From NCBI RefSeq assembly GCF_017912555.1, contig NZ_JAERSD010000001.1:250782-314781 (forward strand): DNA of 64,000 nucleotides, in the 5' to 3' direction. Origin of the DNA: Bacillus sp. REN3. Lineage in GTDB: Bacteria > Bacillota > Bacilli > Bacillales > Cytobacillaceae. Under the pieces are notes generated by a model. It had not been told where the DNA came from and ran no database searches. It saw only the letters and a list, made by a program, of their open reading frames with translations. The position numbers and the translations under genes were made by a program. Of the stretch, positions 38,386-46,721 are shown piece by piece. Within the stretch, counting starts at the first letter, position 1, and each line of letters begins with the position of its first letter.

Positions 38386-38414
38386 TTACGGTGTTAATAG
38401 GAAATATCATACAT

Positions 38415-38430
38415 TTGTAAACGTTTTCAA
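38415..38430 (+). promoter_or_regulatory. cre site (CcpA) upstream of the importer operon
   Basis: TTGTAAACGTTTTCAA matches WTGNAANCGNWNNCAW at every position. It lies about 40 bases downstream of the -10, a location where CcpA represses transcription when preferred sugars are present. Confidence 0.85.
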
Positions 38431-38498
38431 AAGTTGTTCGGCCCGGCTGTTTCTTCGAAGATTGTTGAGCCGGTTATAAAAAAACAAGGGGGATCTAT

Positions 38499-39497
38499 AT
38501 GAAAAAATCAGTGAAAGCACTATCTTTAGCCCTAGCCGGTGCCCTGTTGCTGGCCGGCTGCGGAGGCAAGGAAGAATCAACCGATGCCGCTGCAAAAAAA
38601 ACATACAAAATTGGCCTCACCCAATTTGCGGAGCATCCATCACTTGATGCAGCCACAGACGGATTCAAAAAAGCGCTTGAGGATAAAGGATTCAAGGAAG
38701 GGAAGAACGTTAAGTATGACTTCCAGAATGCCCAGGCAGACATGAACAACACGGCATCCATTGCCAATAACTTTGTCGGTGACAAAGTGGATTTGATTTT
38801 TGCCAATGCCACACCAAGCGCTGTTGCAGCATTGAATGCTACAAAGGATATCCCGATTGTTTTTACCTCTGTGACGGACCCGGTTGGTGCGGGGCTCGTT
38901 GAATCATTTGACAAGCCTGGTGAAAACATCACTGGTACAACCGATAACCACCCGGATGCAACCAAGAAGACTATCGAATTCATGGCGAAGGAAGTCGGCG
39001 CCAAGAAAATTGGTGTGATCTACAATGCTGGAGAGCAAAACTCTGAAGTCCAGCTGAAAGAAGTACAGAAATTGGCTGAAGAAAATGGCGCAAAAGTCGT
39101 GAAAGCGTCCATCTCTACTTCTGCGGAGGTCAAGCAGGCTGCTGAATCATTGGTTGGCCGTGTTGATGCGATTTATGTCCCAACAGACAACACTGTCGTG
39201 TCAGCGCTGGAATCCGTCATTTCAGTCGCAAACGGCAAGAAGATCCCGCTGTTCGTCGGAGAGCTGGATTCAATGAAACGCGGTGCAGTAGCAGCAAGCG
39301 GCTTCAACTATTATGATATCGGCTACCAGTCAGGATTGATGGCTGCGGAAATCTTATCAGGCAAAAAGAAGCCAGCGGATATTCCTGTGGAGCTTCCGGA
39401 TTCTTTAACACTGACAATCAACAAAAAAGCTGCAGAAGCTCAAGGGGTTGAAGTGAAGGAAGAATGGGGAGAAAACGCAGAGTTTTACGAAGAATAA
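38499..39497 (+). CDS. ABC importer substrate-binding lipoprotein (TrpX/CD0873-like)
   Basis: A 332-residue lipoprotein: signal peptide MKKSVKALSLALAGALLLAG and lipobox LLAGCG with the lipid Cys at about residue 22. The mature part has the periplasmic-binding fold of the ABC_sub_bind family (YKIGLTQFAEHPSLDA, YDFQNAQADM, IPIVFTSVTDPVGAGLV, TGTTDNHP). Family members TrpX and CD0873 bind tryptophan or tyrosine. The position between paa and phenylalanine/tyrosine degradation genes makes an aromatic amino acid the likely ligand. Confidence 0.88.
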   Translation: MKKSVKALSLALAGALLLAGCGGKEESTDAAAKKTYKIGLTQFAEHPSLDAATDGFKKALEDKGFKEGKNVKYDFQNAQADMNNTASIANNFVGDKVDLIFANATPSAVAALNATKDIPIVFTSVTDPVGAGLVESFDKPGENITGTTDNHPDATKKTIEFMAKEVGAKKIGVIYNAGEQNSEVQLKEVQKLAEENGAKVVKASISTSAEVKQAAESLVGRVDAIYVPTDNTVVSALESVISVANGKKIPLFVGELDSMKRGAVAASGFNYYDIGYQSGLMAAEILSGKKKPADIPVELPDSLTLTINKKAAEAQGVEVKEEWGENAEFYEE

Positions 39498-39515
39498 TAG
39501 AAAGGATGATTCATC

Positions 39516-40547
39516 TTGTTTACTGCAATATTCGGAGCATTTGAGTCAGGAATCATATATGCAATCATGGCTCTTGGCGTATACTTATCCTTTCGGGTTC
39601 TCGATTTTCCGGATCTGACTGTGGACGGCAGTTTCGTGACAGGAGCAGCGGTCGCATCGATTATGATCGTGAATGGTTCCAATCCATTCATGGCAACAGC
39701 GGTCGCCCTTGCCGCCGGCTTTGCCGCCGGCTGTCTGACAGGGGTTATCCATACTGTAGGAAAGGTAAACGCCCTTTTGTCTGGAATCCTGATGATGATT
39801 GCATTGTATTCAATCAACCTCAGGATCATGGGAAAATCAAATGTGCCTCTCCTAAACACTGAAACGGCGATGACCGCTGTAAGGGATTTCTTTGAAAGCA
39901 CTGGCATTGATTCTTTCCTGAACGGGGTTTTGGCAGCTGTAGGGCTTGGAGACAGCCTGCCAAGAACGTGGGGGATCCTATTATTCATGCTGATTGTGAC
40001 CTTTGCCATTAAATTCATCACGGATGCGTTCCTGAAGACAGAAGTTGGCTTGGCGATAAGAGCTACCGGTGATAACAAGCGGATGATCCGCAGTTTTTCA
40101 TCAAACACGAACCTGATGATCATTTTGGGACTTGGCATCTCGAATTCGATGGTGGCTTTTTCCGGGGCATTGATTGCCCAACAGGGAGGATTCGCCGATG
40201 TTGGCATGGGCATCGGGATGATTATCATTGGCCTTGCATCAGTTATTATCGGCGAAGCGCTGTTTGGAACAAAAACCATCGCTCGGACGACACTCGCTGT
40301 CATTGGCGGATCGATCATTTATCGAATTGTCGTGACGATGGCATTAAGGGTGGAATTCCTCGAACCGGGTGACATGAAGCTGATTACGGCAGTGATCGTC
40401 ATTCTCGCCTTGACGACGCCAAAAATGATCGACAGCTACAAAGAGAAAAAGCGGAAGGTTAAAAGACAGCTTGAAAATCTGCAGGTCGTTCCTGTAGCTG
40501 CAGAAAGAAAGGGTGAGGCTGGTGCTGCACTTAAATCAGATTCATAA
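39516..40547 (+). CDS. ABC importer permease (TrpY-like)
   Basis: A 343-residue permease with about eight hydrophobic segments and a BPD_transp_2-type fold: the N-terminal FRVLDFPDLTVDGSFVTGAAVAS motif is diagnostic of the permease partnered with TrpX-type binding proteins. TTG 39516 has AAAGGATG upstream. The end overlaps the ATPase gene by 26 bases, so the two are translationally coupled. Confidence 0.87.
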   Translation: MFTAIFGAFESGIIYAIMALGVYLSFRVLDFPDLTVDGSFVTGAAVASIMIVNGSNPFMATAVALAAGFAAGCLTGVIHTVGKVNALLSGILMMIALYSINLRIMGKSNVPLLNTETAMTAVRDFFESTGIDSFLNGVLAAVGLGDSLPRTWGILLFMLIVTFAIKFITDAFLKTEVGLAIRATGDNKRMIRSFSSNTNLMIILGLGISNSMVAFSGALIAQQGGFADVGMGIGMIIIGLASVIIGEALFGTKTIARTTLAVIGGSIIYRIVVTMALRVEFLEPGDMKLITAVIVILALTTPKMIDSYKEKKRKVKRQLENLQVVPVAAERKGEAGAALKSDS

Positions 40548-41316
40548 AGTCTTCAATGAGGGGACACCCGACGAAAAAATCGCCCTGGATAATATCAATC
40601 TCACATTGGAACCAGGAGATTTTGTTACCGTCATTGGCAGCAATGGGGCAGGAAAATCAACGCTCATGAACATCATTTCCGGTGTGCTGCTGCCGGATCA
40701 TGGCCATGTATCACTCGATGGAAAAGATGTTACGTATATGTCGGAATACAATCGTTCGAAAATGATCGGACGCGTCTTCCAGGATCCGATGGCAGGTACG
40801 GCTCCTAGTATGACCATCGAGGAAAACCTGGCTATCGCCTATTCAAGGAACAAGCGCAGGACACTTGCGCGCGGGGTGACAAAAAAACGGCGCGAACTTT
40901 TCAAAGAGGTGCTGGAATCCCTGCATTTAGGGCTTGAAAACAGGTTGAACGCAAAAGTCGGCCTGCTCTCCGGCGGGGAACGCCAGGCGCTGTCGCTGCT
41001 GATGGCAACCTTTACAGAGCCTTCCATCCTTCTTCTTGATGAGCATACAGCTGCCCTCGACCCTTCAAGGGCGGAACTGATCACACAACTGACGAAGGAG
41101 ATTGTCAGCAAGTATCAGTTGACGACTCTGATGGTTACCCATAATATGCAGCAGGCACTTGATCTTGGCAATAGGCTGATCATGATGGACAAAGGACAGA
41201 TCATTTTTGAAGTGGATGAAGAACAAAAAGAAAAACTGGCGATCGAGGACTTGCTAAACGAATTCCAGCGTATCCGAGGAACGAAGATGGCAAACGACCG
41301 GGCTCTTCTCAGCTAA
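40522..41316 (+). CDS. ABC importer ATPase (TrpZ-like)
   Basis: A 264-residue ATPase: Walker A GSNGAGKSTLM, Q-loop FQDPMAGTAPSM, signature LSGGERQALSLLMA, Walker B ILLLDEHTAAL and H-loop VTHNM. The DEHTAAL form is typical of this importer class. GTG 40522 fits the upstream AAAGGGTGAGG; the earlier GTG at 40513 lies within it. Last gene of the importer operon, followed by a strong terminator. Confidence 0.88.
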   Translation: MLHLNQIHKVFNEGTPDEKIALDNINLTLEPGDFVTVIGSNGAGKSTLMNIISGVLLPDHGHVSLDGKDVTYMSEYNRSKMIGRVFQDPMAGTAPSMTIEENLAIAYSRNKRRTLARGVTKKRRELFKEVLESLHLGLENRLNAKVGLLSGGERQALSLLMATFTEPSILLLDEHTAALDPSRAELITQLTKEIVSKYQLTTLMVTHNMQQALDLGNRLIMMDKGQIIFEVDEEQKEKLAIEDLLNEFQRIRGTKMANDRALLS

Positions 41317-41356
41317 AAAAGGATTAACCAGTATTGCTGCTGGTTAATCCTTTTTT
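41315..41356 (+). terminator. Rho-independent terminator of the importer operon
   Basis: AAAAAAGGATTAACCAG (41315-41331) pairs perfectly with CTGGTTAATCCTTTTTT (41340-41356). Confidence 0.95.
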
Positions 41357-41551
41357 ATTTCGTTTTCCAATTCCGGTACGAGACCCGCTATACAAAGAGA
41401 CTATGGATTTGGAGCACGGCAATTTAAGTGGAAAGAATGGTTCCGGTCAAATTTAACATAGCCAAAAGCAAATTTCAGCAGGATGGGGAGGGTCTTAGAA
41501 AAGATGATAAGCATATGATTTTAAGAAAATACCAAAATTTCTTACAATTCA

Positions 41552-41600
41552 TTGACCATTTATTTAACGAAATGTTATGATAACGTTAAATTAACGTTAT
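41552..41600 (+). promoter_or_regulatory. Promoter and long palindromic operator of the thioesterase-PheDH operon
   Basis: TTGACC (41552-41557), 18-base spacer and TATGAT (41576-41581). Directly at the -10 begins a perfect 21-base palindrome (41580-41600) with ten-base arm ATAACGTTAA, a central A and the reverse-complement arm. Its core TAACGTTA occurs twice here and once each at the paaK and importer promoters. A further TAACG-AAAT-GTTA lies at 41565-41577. Confidence 0.82.
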
Positions 41601-41631
41601 ACATATTTACAACGTAGAAAGGTGGGATACC

Positions 41632-42060
41632 ATGTATGAGGGCTTGAAAACTGGACAGATTGCTTCGGTCGAGCTCACAGTCACGCCTGAAATGTTTGCC
41701 AGTTTTGAAGGAAAGCTCATCCATCCAGTATACTCCACAGTATCGATGGTGTATCACATGGAATGGGCATCGAGGAAGATTATTCTCCCTTATTTAGAAG
41801 ACCATGAAGAAGGCATGGGTGGTGCTGTGGCAGTCAAGCATATTGCACCTTGCCCTGAAGGGGCCAAGGTAACAATCACAGCCACGGTGACCGCAGTCCA
41901 GGAAAATAATGTCATAACTAATGTAAAAGCAGAGAGTGGAGGAAGGCTTGTTGGCGCTGGAGAAGTGAGGCAAGTGATCCTGCCAAAATCAAAGATTGCC
42001 GAAATAATAGGATCTGGCCAAAAAAAAATTCACAAAAATGAAAGCGCTAACATGATTTAA
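41632..42060 (+). CDS. Hot-dog-fold acyl-CoA thioesterase, FlK-like
   Basis: A 142-residue single hot-dog domain resembling fluoroacetyl-CoA thioesterase Fl[45 protein letters not shown] aligns with FlK around its catalytic Thr/Glu/His region (here Ser/Thr near 47-48, Glu55, His76 by position). It probably hydrolyses an aryl- or acyl-CoA, such as excess phenylacetyl-CoA made by the operon. AGAAAGGTGG precedes the ATG. The cre site at its 3' end precedes the PheDH gene. Confidence 0.75.
   Translation: MYEGLKTGQIASVELTVTPEMFASFEGKLIHPVYSTVSMVYHMEWASRKIILPYLEDHEEGMGGAVAVKHIAPCPEGAKVTITATVTAVQENNVITNVKAESGGRLVGAGEVRQVILPKSKIAEIIGSGQKKIHKNESANMI
42038..42053 (+). promoter_or_regulatory. cre site (CcpA) just upstream of the PheDH gene
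   Basis: ATGAAAGCGCTAACAT is a perfect match to the cre consensus. It lies in the last codons of the thioesterase gene, 30 bases before the PheDH start, where bound CcpA would block elongation into the dehydrogenase genes. Confidence 0.85.
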
Positions 42061-42082
42061 CGGAATAAAGGAGGAAAGCTAT

Positions 42083-43228
42083 ATGGGAACACAAATACAT
42101 GAAATAAAGGAGACAGGCTCAATGGACATGTTCGATAAAATCAGGGAGCATGAGCAGGTTGTATTTTGCAATGACGAGGCCACAGGACTGAAGGCGATCA
42201 TTGCGATTCACAGCACAAGGTTAGGACCTGCTTTAGGAGGGTGCCGCATGTACCCTTATGAATCAGTTGACGATGCACTTGAAGATGTTCTCCGCCTGTC
42301 AAAAGGGATGACTTATAAGTGCGCTGCGGCTGATGTTGATTTTGGCGGCGGGAAAGCAGTCATTATCGGTGATCCGAAAAAAGACAAGAGTCCTGAGCTA
42401 TTCCGCGCGTTTGGGCAGTTTGTCGAATCGATTCAGGGACGTTTCTATACTGGAACAGACATGGGCACCGATCCTGAGGATTTTGTCCATGCATTAAAGG
42501 AAACAAACTGTATCGTAGGCGTTGATGAAGTGTATGGCGGGAGCGGCGATTCATCCGTCCCGACTTCGCAGGGTGTCATTTATGGCCTACAGGCGACGAG
42601 TAATGCGCTATGGGGAACAGATGACCTTTCCGGAAAATCCTATTCCATCCAGGGACTTGGCAAGGTTGGTTTTAAGGTTGCTGAATACCTGCTCGAAAAC
42701 GGCGCGGACCTGTATGTAACTGATATCAATCGGGTGGCCATCGATCAGATTGTCGAAAAGGCACGGTCACTTGGTGCGTCTGTCAAGGTCGTCAATAGCG
42801 AAGAAATTTATTTGCAGCCAGCTGACATTTTCATTCCTTGCGCCATGGGCGGAATCATCAATGATGCCACGATTCAGCAGCTGAAGGTAAAAGCGGTCGT
42901 CGGTTCCGCGAATAACCAATTGAAGGAAACCAGGCATGGAAAGATGCTGCAGGAAAAAGGAATTCTTTATGCACCTGACTATATCGTCAACGCAGGCGGA
43001 TTGATCCAGGTGGCGGATGAGTTGTATACACCAAATAAAGAACGTGTCCTAAGAAAAACAAAAGCCATCTACAATTCATTGCTTAATGTATACAACCAAG
43101 CCCGGCTTGACGGAACTACTACAGTGGAGGCCGCGAACAGATTCTGTGAAAACAGGATTGAGGCGAGGACGAAACGCAACAGCTTTTTCTCGCATATGAA
43201 ACGTCCTAAGTGGGCAGTTAGAATGTAA
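42083..43228 (+). CDS. pdh: Phenylalanine dehydrogenase
   Basis: A 381-residue member of the Glu/Leu/Phe/Val dehydrogenase family. It resembles the Lysinibacillus/Bacillus phenylalanine dehydrogenases more than leucine dehydrogenase: [33 protein letters not shown] and C-terminal [13 protein letters not shown]. Substrate and catalytic lysines are K79 ([10 protein letters not shown]) and K91 ([11 protein letters not shown]); the NAD site is [13 protein letters not shown]. It interconverts phenylalanine and phenylpyruvate with NAD. AAAGGAGG precedes the ATG. The genes of a 2-oxoacid dehydrogenase complex follow in the same operon. Leucine dehydrogenase is the alternative but less likely. Confidence 0.88.
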   Translation: MGTQIHEIKETGSMDMFDKIREHEQVVFCNDEATGLKAIIAIHSTRLGPALGGCRMYPYESVDDALEDVLRLSKGMTYKCAAADVDFGGGKAVIIGDPKKDKSPELFRAFGQFVESIQGRFYTGTDMGTDPEDFVHALKETNCIVGVDEVYGGSGDSSVPTSQGVIYGLQATSNALWGTDDLSGKSYSIQGLGKVGFKVAEYLLENGADLYVTDINRVAIDQIVEKARSLGASVKVVNSEEIYLQPADIFIPCAMGGIINDATIQQLKVKAVVGSANNQLKETRHGKMLQEKGILYAPDYIVNAGGLIQVADELYTPNKERVLRKTKAIYNSLLNVYNQARLDGTTTVEAANRFCENRIEARTKRNSFFSHMKRPKWAVRM

Positions 43229-43265
43229 GCTTCATAAAAAACTAGATTTGTAAAAGGGTGAGCTG

Positions 43266-44336
43266 ATGGAAAAGCAGTTTCCGATTTTTCAAGTAATCGA
43301 CCAGAATGGAAACCTTGTCTCCGGAGAGAATAAAGACTTTGTTACCGAGGAGAGGGTAAAGCAATTCTTTTCGGAAATGGTCAGGATCCGCCTGTTTGAC
43401 AGGAAGGCAATCAGCCTTCAGCGGCAGGGAAGGATTGGGACTTATGCTCCGTTTGAGGGCCAGGAGGCTTCCCAGGTTGGAAGCGCACTTGCTCTTGAAA
43501 AGGATGATTGGATGTTCCCCACCTACCGTGACCACGGTGCTGCAATGGTATTCGGGCATTCATTAAGGAATATCCTCTTGTTCTGGAATGGGCGGAACGA
43601 GGGATGTGTACCGCCTGGTGGAAAGAAAATATTCCCCCCTGCCATCCCGATCGCGACGCAAATTCCTCATGCGGCTGGTGCAGCGCTTGCCGAAAAGATG
43701 AAAGGCACGAGTAACGCAGCAATCTGTTATTTTGGGGATGGCGCCACTTCGGAAGGTGATTTTCATGAAGGGTTAAATTTTGCAAGCGTCTTTAAATCAC
43801 CGGTCATTTATTTCAACCAGAATAATCAATACGCGATTTCTGTTCCGATCAGCAGGCAGATGAATTCCGCGACCATCGCCCAGAAGGCTCTTGCCTATGA
43901 TATGCCGGGAATCCGGATTGATGGGAATGATGTATTTGCTGTCTATATTGAAACAAAAAAGGCGCTGGAACGTGCCCGCAATGGTGAAGGGCCGACCTTG
44001 ATCGAGGCAGTGACCTGGAGGTATGGCGCCCACACGACGGCGGACGATCCGACGAAATACCGTGATCAGGGCGAGAGCGCACTGAAAAGAAATGAAACGG
44101 ATCCGCTGCTCAGGCTTGAACGCTGGTTGAAAAATGAAGGTGTATACGAAGAGGATTGGGTGAAGGGAATCGAAGAGGCAGCTGCTGCAGAAATAGACGG
44201 AGCTGTCAGCGAAATGGAAGGTTTCCCTGAAGCGGACCCAGCGGTGATTTTCGATTATGTATTTGAAAAACCAACGTGGACGATTGAAAAACAGAAGAAA
44301 GAGTACCTTGATCTTATCGGGGGTGAAACTCGATGA
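43266..44336 (+). CDS. 2-oxoacid dehydrogenase E1 component, alpha subunit
   Basis: A 356-residue thiamine-diphosphate enzyme subunit. The ThDP motif is GDGATSEGDFHEGLNFA...NQNNQYAIS, and the phosphorylation-loop region is RYGAHTTADDPTKYR. It decarboxylates a 2-oxoacid and acylates the E2 lipoyl group. The family includes pyruvate and branched-chain enzymes; the position directly after phenylalanine dehydrogenase suggests phenylpyruvate as substrate here (inference). It overlaps E1 beta by four bases (ATGA). Confidence 0.92.
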   Translation: MEKQFPIFQVIDQNGNLVSGENKDFVTEERVKQFFSEMVRIRLFDRKAISLQRQGRIGTYAPFEGQEASQVGSALALEKDDWMFPTYRDHGAAMVFGHSLRNILLFWNGRNEGCVPPGGKKIFPPAIPIATQIPHAAGAALAEKMKGTSNAAICYFGDGATSEGDFHEGLNFASVFKSPVIYFNQNNQYAISVPISRQMNSATIAQKALAYDMPGIRIDGNDVFAVYIETKKALERARNGEGPTLIEAVTWRYGAHTTADDPTKYRDQGESALKRNETDPLLRLERWLKNEGVYEEDWVKGIEEAAAAEIDGAVSEMEGFPEADPAVIFDYVFEKPTWTIEKQKKEYLDLIGGETR

Positions 44337-45328
44337 AAACAGCACTGCATACAAAAACATTGACGCTTGTCCAGGCAATTACGGAGGGTCTGGATACAAT
44401 GCTTGCCGAGAATCAGGATGTCATCCTTCTTGGGGAGGATATCGGCAAGAATGGAGGAGTTTTCCGGGCTACCGATGGTCTCCAGGACAAGTATGGCGAA
44501 GATCGTGTTATTGACACTCCCCTCAGTGAAGCAGGATTTGTCGGGGCAGCAATCGGAATGGCTGTGAACAGTTTTCGGCCAGTCGTCGAAATCCAGTTCC
44601 TCGGCTTCATTTATCCGGCATACGAGCAGATCATGACACATGCATCCAGGATGCGTATGCGGACGCTTGGCCATTTTACAGTCCCGATGGTCATCAGGGC
44701 TCCATATGGAGCGGGAGTAAGAGCGCCAGAAATACATTGTGACAGCACCGAATCTCTTTTTACACATATGCCTGGCATCAAGGTTGTCTGTCCATCAAAT
44801 GCCTATGACGCAAAAGGCTTGATGATTGCGGCCATAGAAGATCCTGATCCAGTGCTGTTCCTCGAGCCAATGCGAAGCTACAGGTCTTCAAGAGATGAAG
44901 TGCCAGAAGGAAAGTACATCGTTGAAATTGGAAAAGGGAAGAAGCTGGCGGAAGGCGAAGATGTCACGGTCATCGCCTGGGGGGCGATGGTCCCTGTCGC
45001 CTTGAGAGCGGCTGAAGAGATGAAGCAAAGGGGTGTCAGCTGTGAAGTGCTCGATCTCCGGACTCTATATCCACTTGATAAGGAACTAGTAATCGAGTCT
45101 GTCCAGAAAACCGGAAGAACCGTCATTGTACATGAAGCACATGCCACCGGAGGCACGGGCAGCGACCTGATTTCATTGATCAATGATGAAGCATTCCTTT
45201 ACCAGAAGGCACCTGCCGAACGGGTGACAGGCTATGATGCACCGGTCCCTTACTTCGGTTTCGAGGACCATTATTTGCCAACACCGAAGAGAGTCGCAGC
45301 TGCAATCGAGAAAGTGATGAAGTTTTAG
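44333..45328 (+). CDS. 2-oxoacid dehydrogenase E1 component, beta subunit
   Basis: A 331-residue transketolase-like subunit: LGEDIGKNGGVFRATDGL, DTPLSEAGFVGAAIGMA, the E1 beta signature RAPYGAGVRAPEIHCDSTESLFTHMPGIKVVCPS, and C-terminal EAHATGGTGSDLISLI. It pairs with the alpha subunit as alpha2beta2. GGGGGTGAAA precedes the ATG. The E2 gene follows after 10 bases. Confidence 0.94.
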   Translation: MKTALHTKTLTLVQAITEGLDTMLAENQDVILLGEDIGKNGGVFRATDGLQDKYGEDRVIDTPLSEAGFVGAAIGMAVNSFRPVVEIQFLGFIYPAYEQIMTHASRMRMRTLGHFTVPMVIRAPYGAGVRAPEIHCDSTESLFTHMPGIKVVCPSNAYDAKGLMIAAIEDPDPVLFLEPMRSYRSSRDEVPEGKYIVEIGKGKKLAEGEDVTVIAWGAMVPVALRAAEEMKQRGVSCEVLDLRTLYPLDKELVIESVQKTGRTVIVHEAHATGGTGSDLISLINDEAFLYQKAPAERVTGYDAPVPYFGFEDHYLPTPKRVAAAIEKVMKF

Positions 45329-45338
45329 GAGGCGAACC

Positions 45339-46721
45339 ATGGTTGAAGTAAAGCTTCACGATATCGGGGAAGGAATGACCGAAGCGGACATCAATTGTTA
45401 TTTAGTCAAAGCAGGAGATAAGGTCAAAGCAGATGATCCTCTGGTAGAAGTACAAACAGATAAAATGACAGCTGAAATTCCCGCCCCCAGATCAGGTGTG
45501 ATAAAAGAAATCCTGTTGAGTCCTGGCGAAACTGTCAAGGTCGGGACAACGCTGCTGATCATGGAGGACGAATCAGCAGGCCAGGAAACGGTCCAAAAGA
45601 AGACCGCTGCACAGGATACAGTAATGGGAGTGAATTTATTAAACCGGCCGATTGAGGGGATGAGGCCTGAGGCTGGAGCAGGGCGTCCATCCAGGATCCT
45701 GGCTTCCCCTTTCACGAGAAAAATTGCCCGGGAAAACAATGTCAATCTAGCAGAAATAGCGGGGTCTGGACCGGCAGGGCGGATTACCGATGAAGATGTA
45801 TTGAACTATGTAAAGGTGAGGGATTCAGGATCTGAAAGATCAGGAGAAAGCGAAGGCGGTTCTTCTGGGATTCTTGTAAAGAAGGGGGCAGAACGTTCAG
45901 AAGGTGTTATTGAGAAGGAAGTTCCGAAGGATCCGGAAGCCGGTTCCGAACCACAGGGTGCGAAACACTCGCAGGGTGGTTCCGAAAACATTCAGAGCGA
46001 GGATGCGAAAGGCTCGGAAGGTACTTCAAGCGGCTTGCTTCCGTTCAGAGGACGTCGCAGGCAGATCGCCAAAAAAATGGTCCAATCTGTATACACTATT
46101 CCGCATTGCACGCATTTTGAGGAGATCGATGTGACGGAACTGATCAAATTCAGGGAAGAACTCAAGGGTGTAGGGTACTCGGTGTCGGCGACGGCCTTTT
46201 TCATCAAAGCATTGTCGATCTGCTTGATGGAGTTCCCTGTGTTCAACGCGAAGCTGGATGAAGAAAAGGAAAGCATCCAGCTCCTTAGGGAACACCATAT
46301 CGGGATCGCTGTCGATACCCCTGATGGTCTGATTGTACCTGTAATCAGGAACGTAAATCAGAAAAAACTTAAGCAAATTCATCAGGAAATGAAAGAGCTG
46401 ACGCAGCGGGCACTTGATGACAAGCTGACCATTAAGAATATTTCGGGCGGCACCTTCACCATCAGCAATGTCGGGCCGCTTGGAGGGAGCATCGGCGCGA
46501 CCCCGATTATCCAGCACCCTCAGACTGCGCTTGTTTCTTTCCATAAAACAAAGAAGCGGCCGGTTGTTAATGAGCAGGATGAGATTGTCATCCGTTCGAT
46601 CATGAACCTGTCCATGTCCTTCGATCACCGGGTGGCAGATGGCGCGACGGCTGTCGCATTCACCAGCCGGTTTGCCAGGCTGATCGAGAATCCAAAAATG
46701 ATGCTGCTGGAGTTGATATAG
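45339..46721 (+). CDS. 2-oxoacid dehydrogenase E2 (dihydrolipoyl acyltransferase)
   Basis: A 460-residue E2 with one lipoyl domain (Lys42 in VQTDKMTAEI), a peripheral-subunit-binding domain (about 123-160: ASPFTRKIARENNVNLAEIAGSGPAGRI) and a C-terminal acyltransferase with catalytic His430 in SFDHRVADG. A long low-complexity linker rich in Ser, Gly and Glu with repeated short SEG-like units (about 165-230) joins them. It transfers the acyl group to CoA. Its stop codon abuts the E3 start. Confidence 0.94.
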   Translation: MVEVKLHDIGEGMTEADINCYLVKAGDKVKADDPLVEVQTDKMTAEIPAPRSGVIKEILLSPGETVKVGTTLLIMEDESAGQETVQKKTAAQDTVMGVNLLNRPIEGMRPEAGAGRPSRILASPFTRKIARENNVNLAEIAGSGPAGRITDEDVLNYVKVRDSGSERSGESEGGSSGILVKKGAERSEGVIEKEVPKDPEAGSEPQGAKHSQGGSENIQSEDAKGSEGTSSGLLPFRGRRRQIAKKMVQSVYTIPHCTHFEEIDVTELIKFREELKGVGYSVSATAFFIKALSICLMEFPVFNAKLDEEKESIQLLREHHIGIAVDTPDGLIVPVIRNVNQKKLKQIHQEMKELTQRALDDKLTIKNISGGTFTISNVGPLGGSIGATPIIQHPQTALVSFHKTKKRPVVNEQDEIVIRSIMNLSMSFDHRVADGATAVAFTSRFARLIENPKMMLLELI

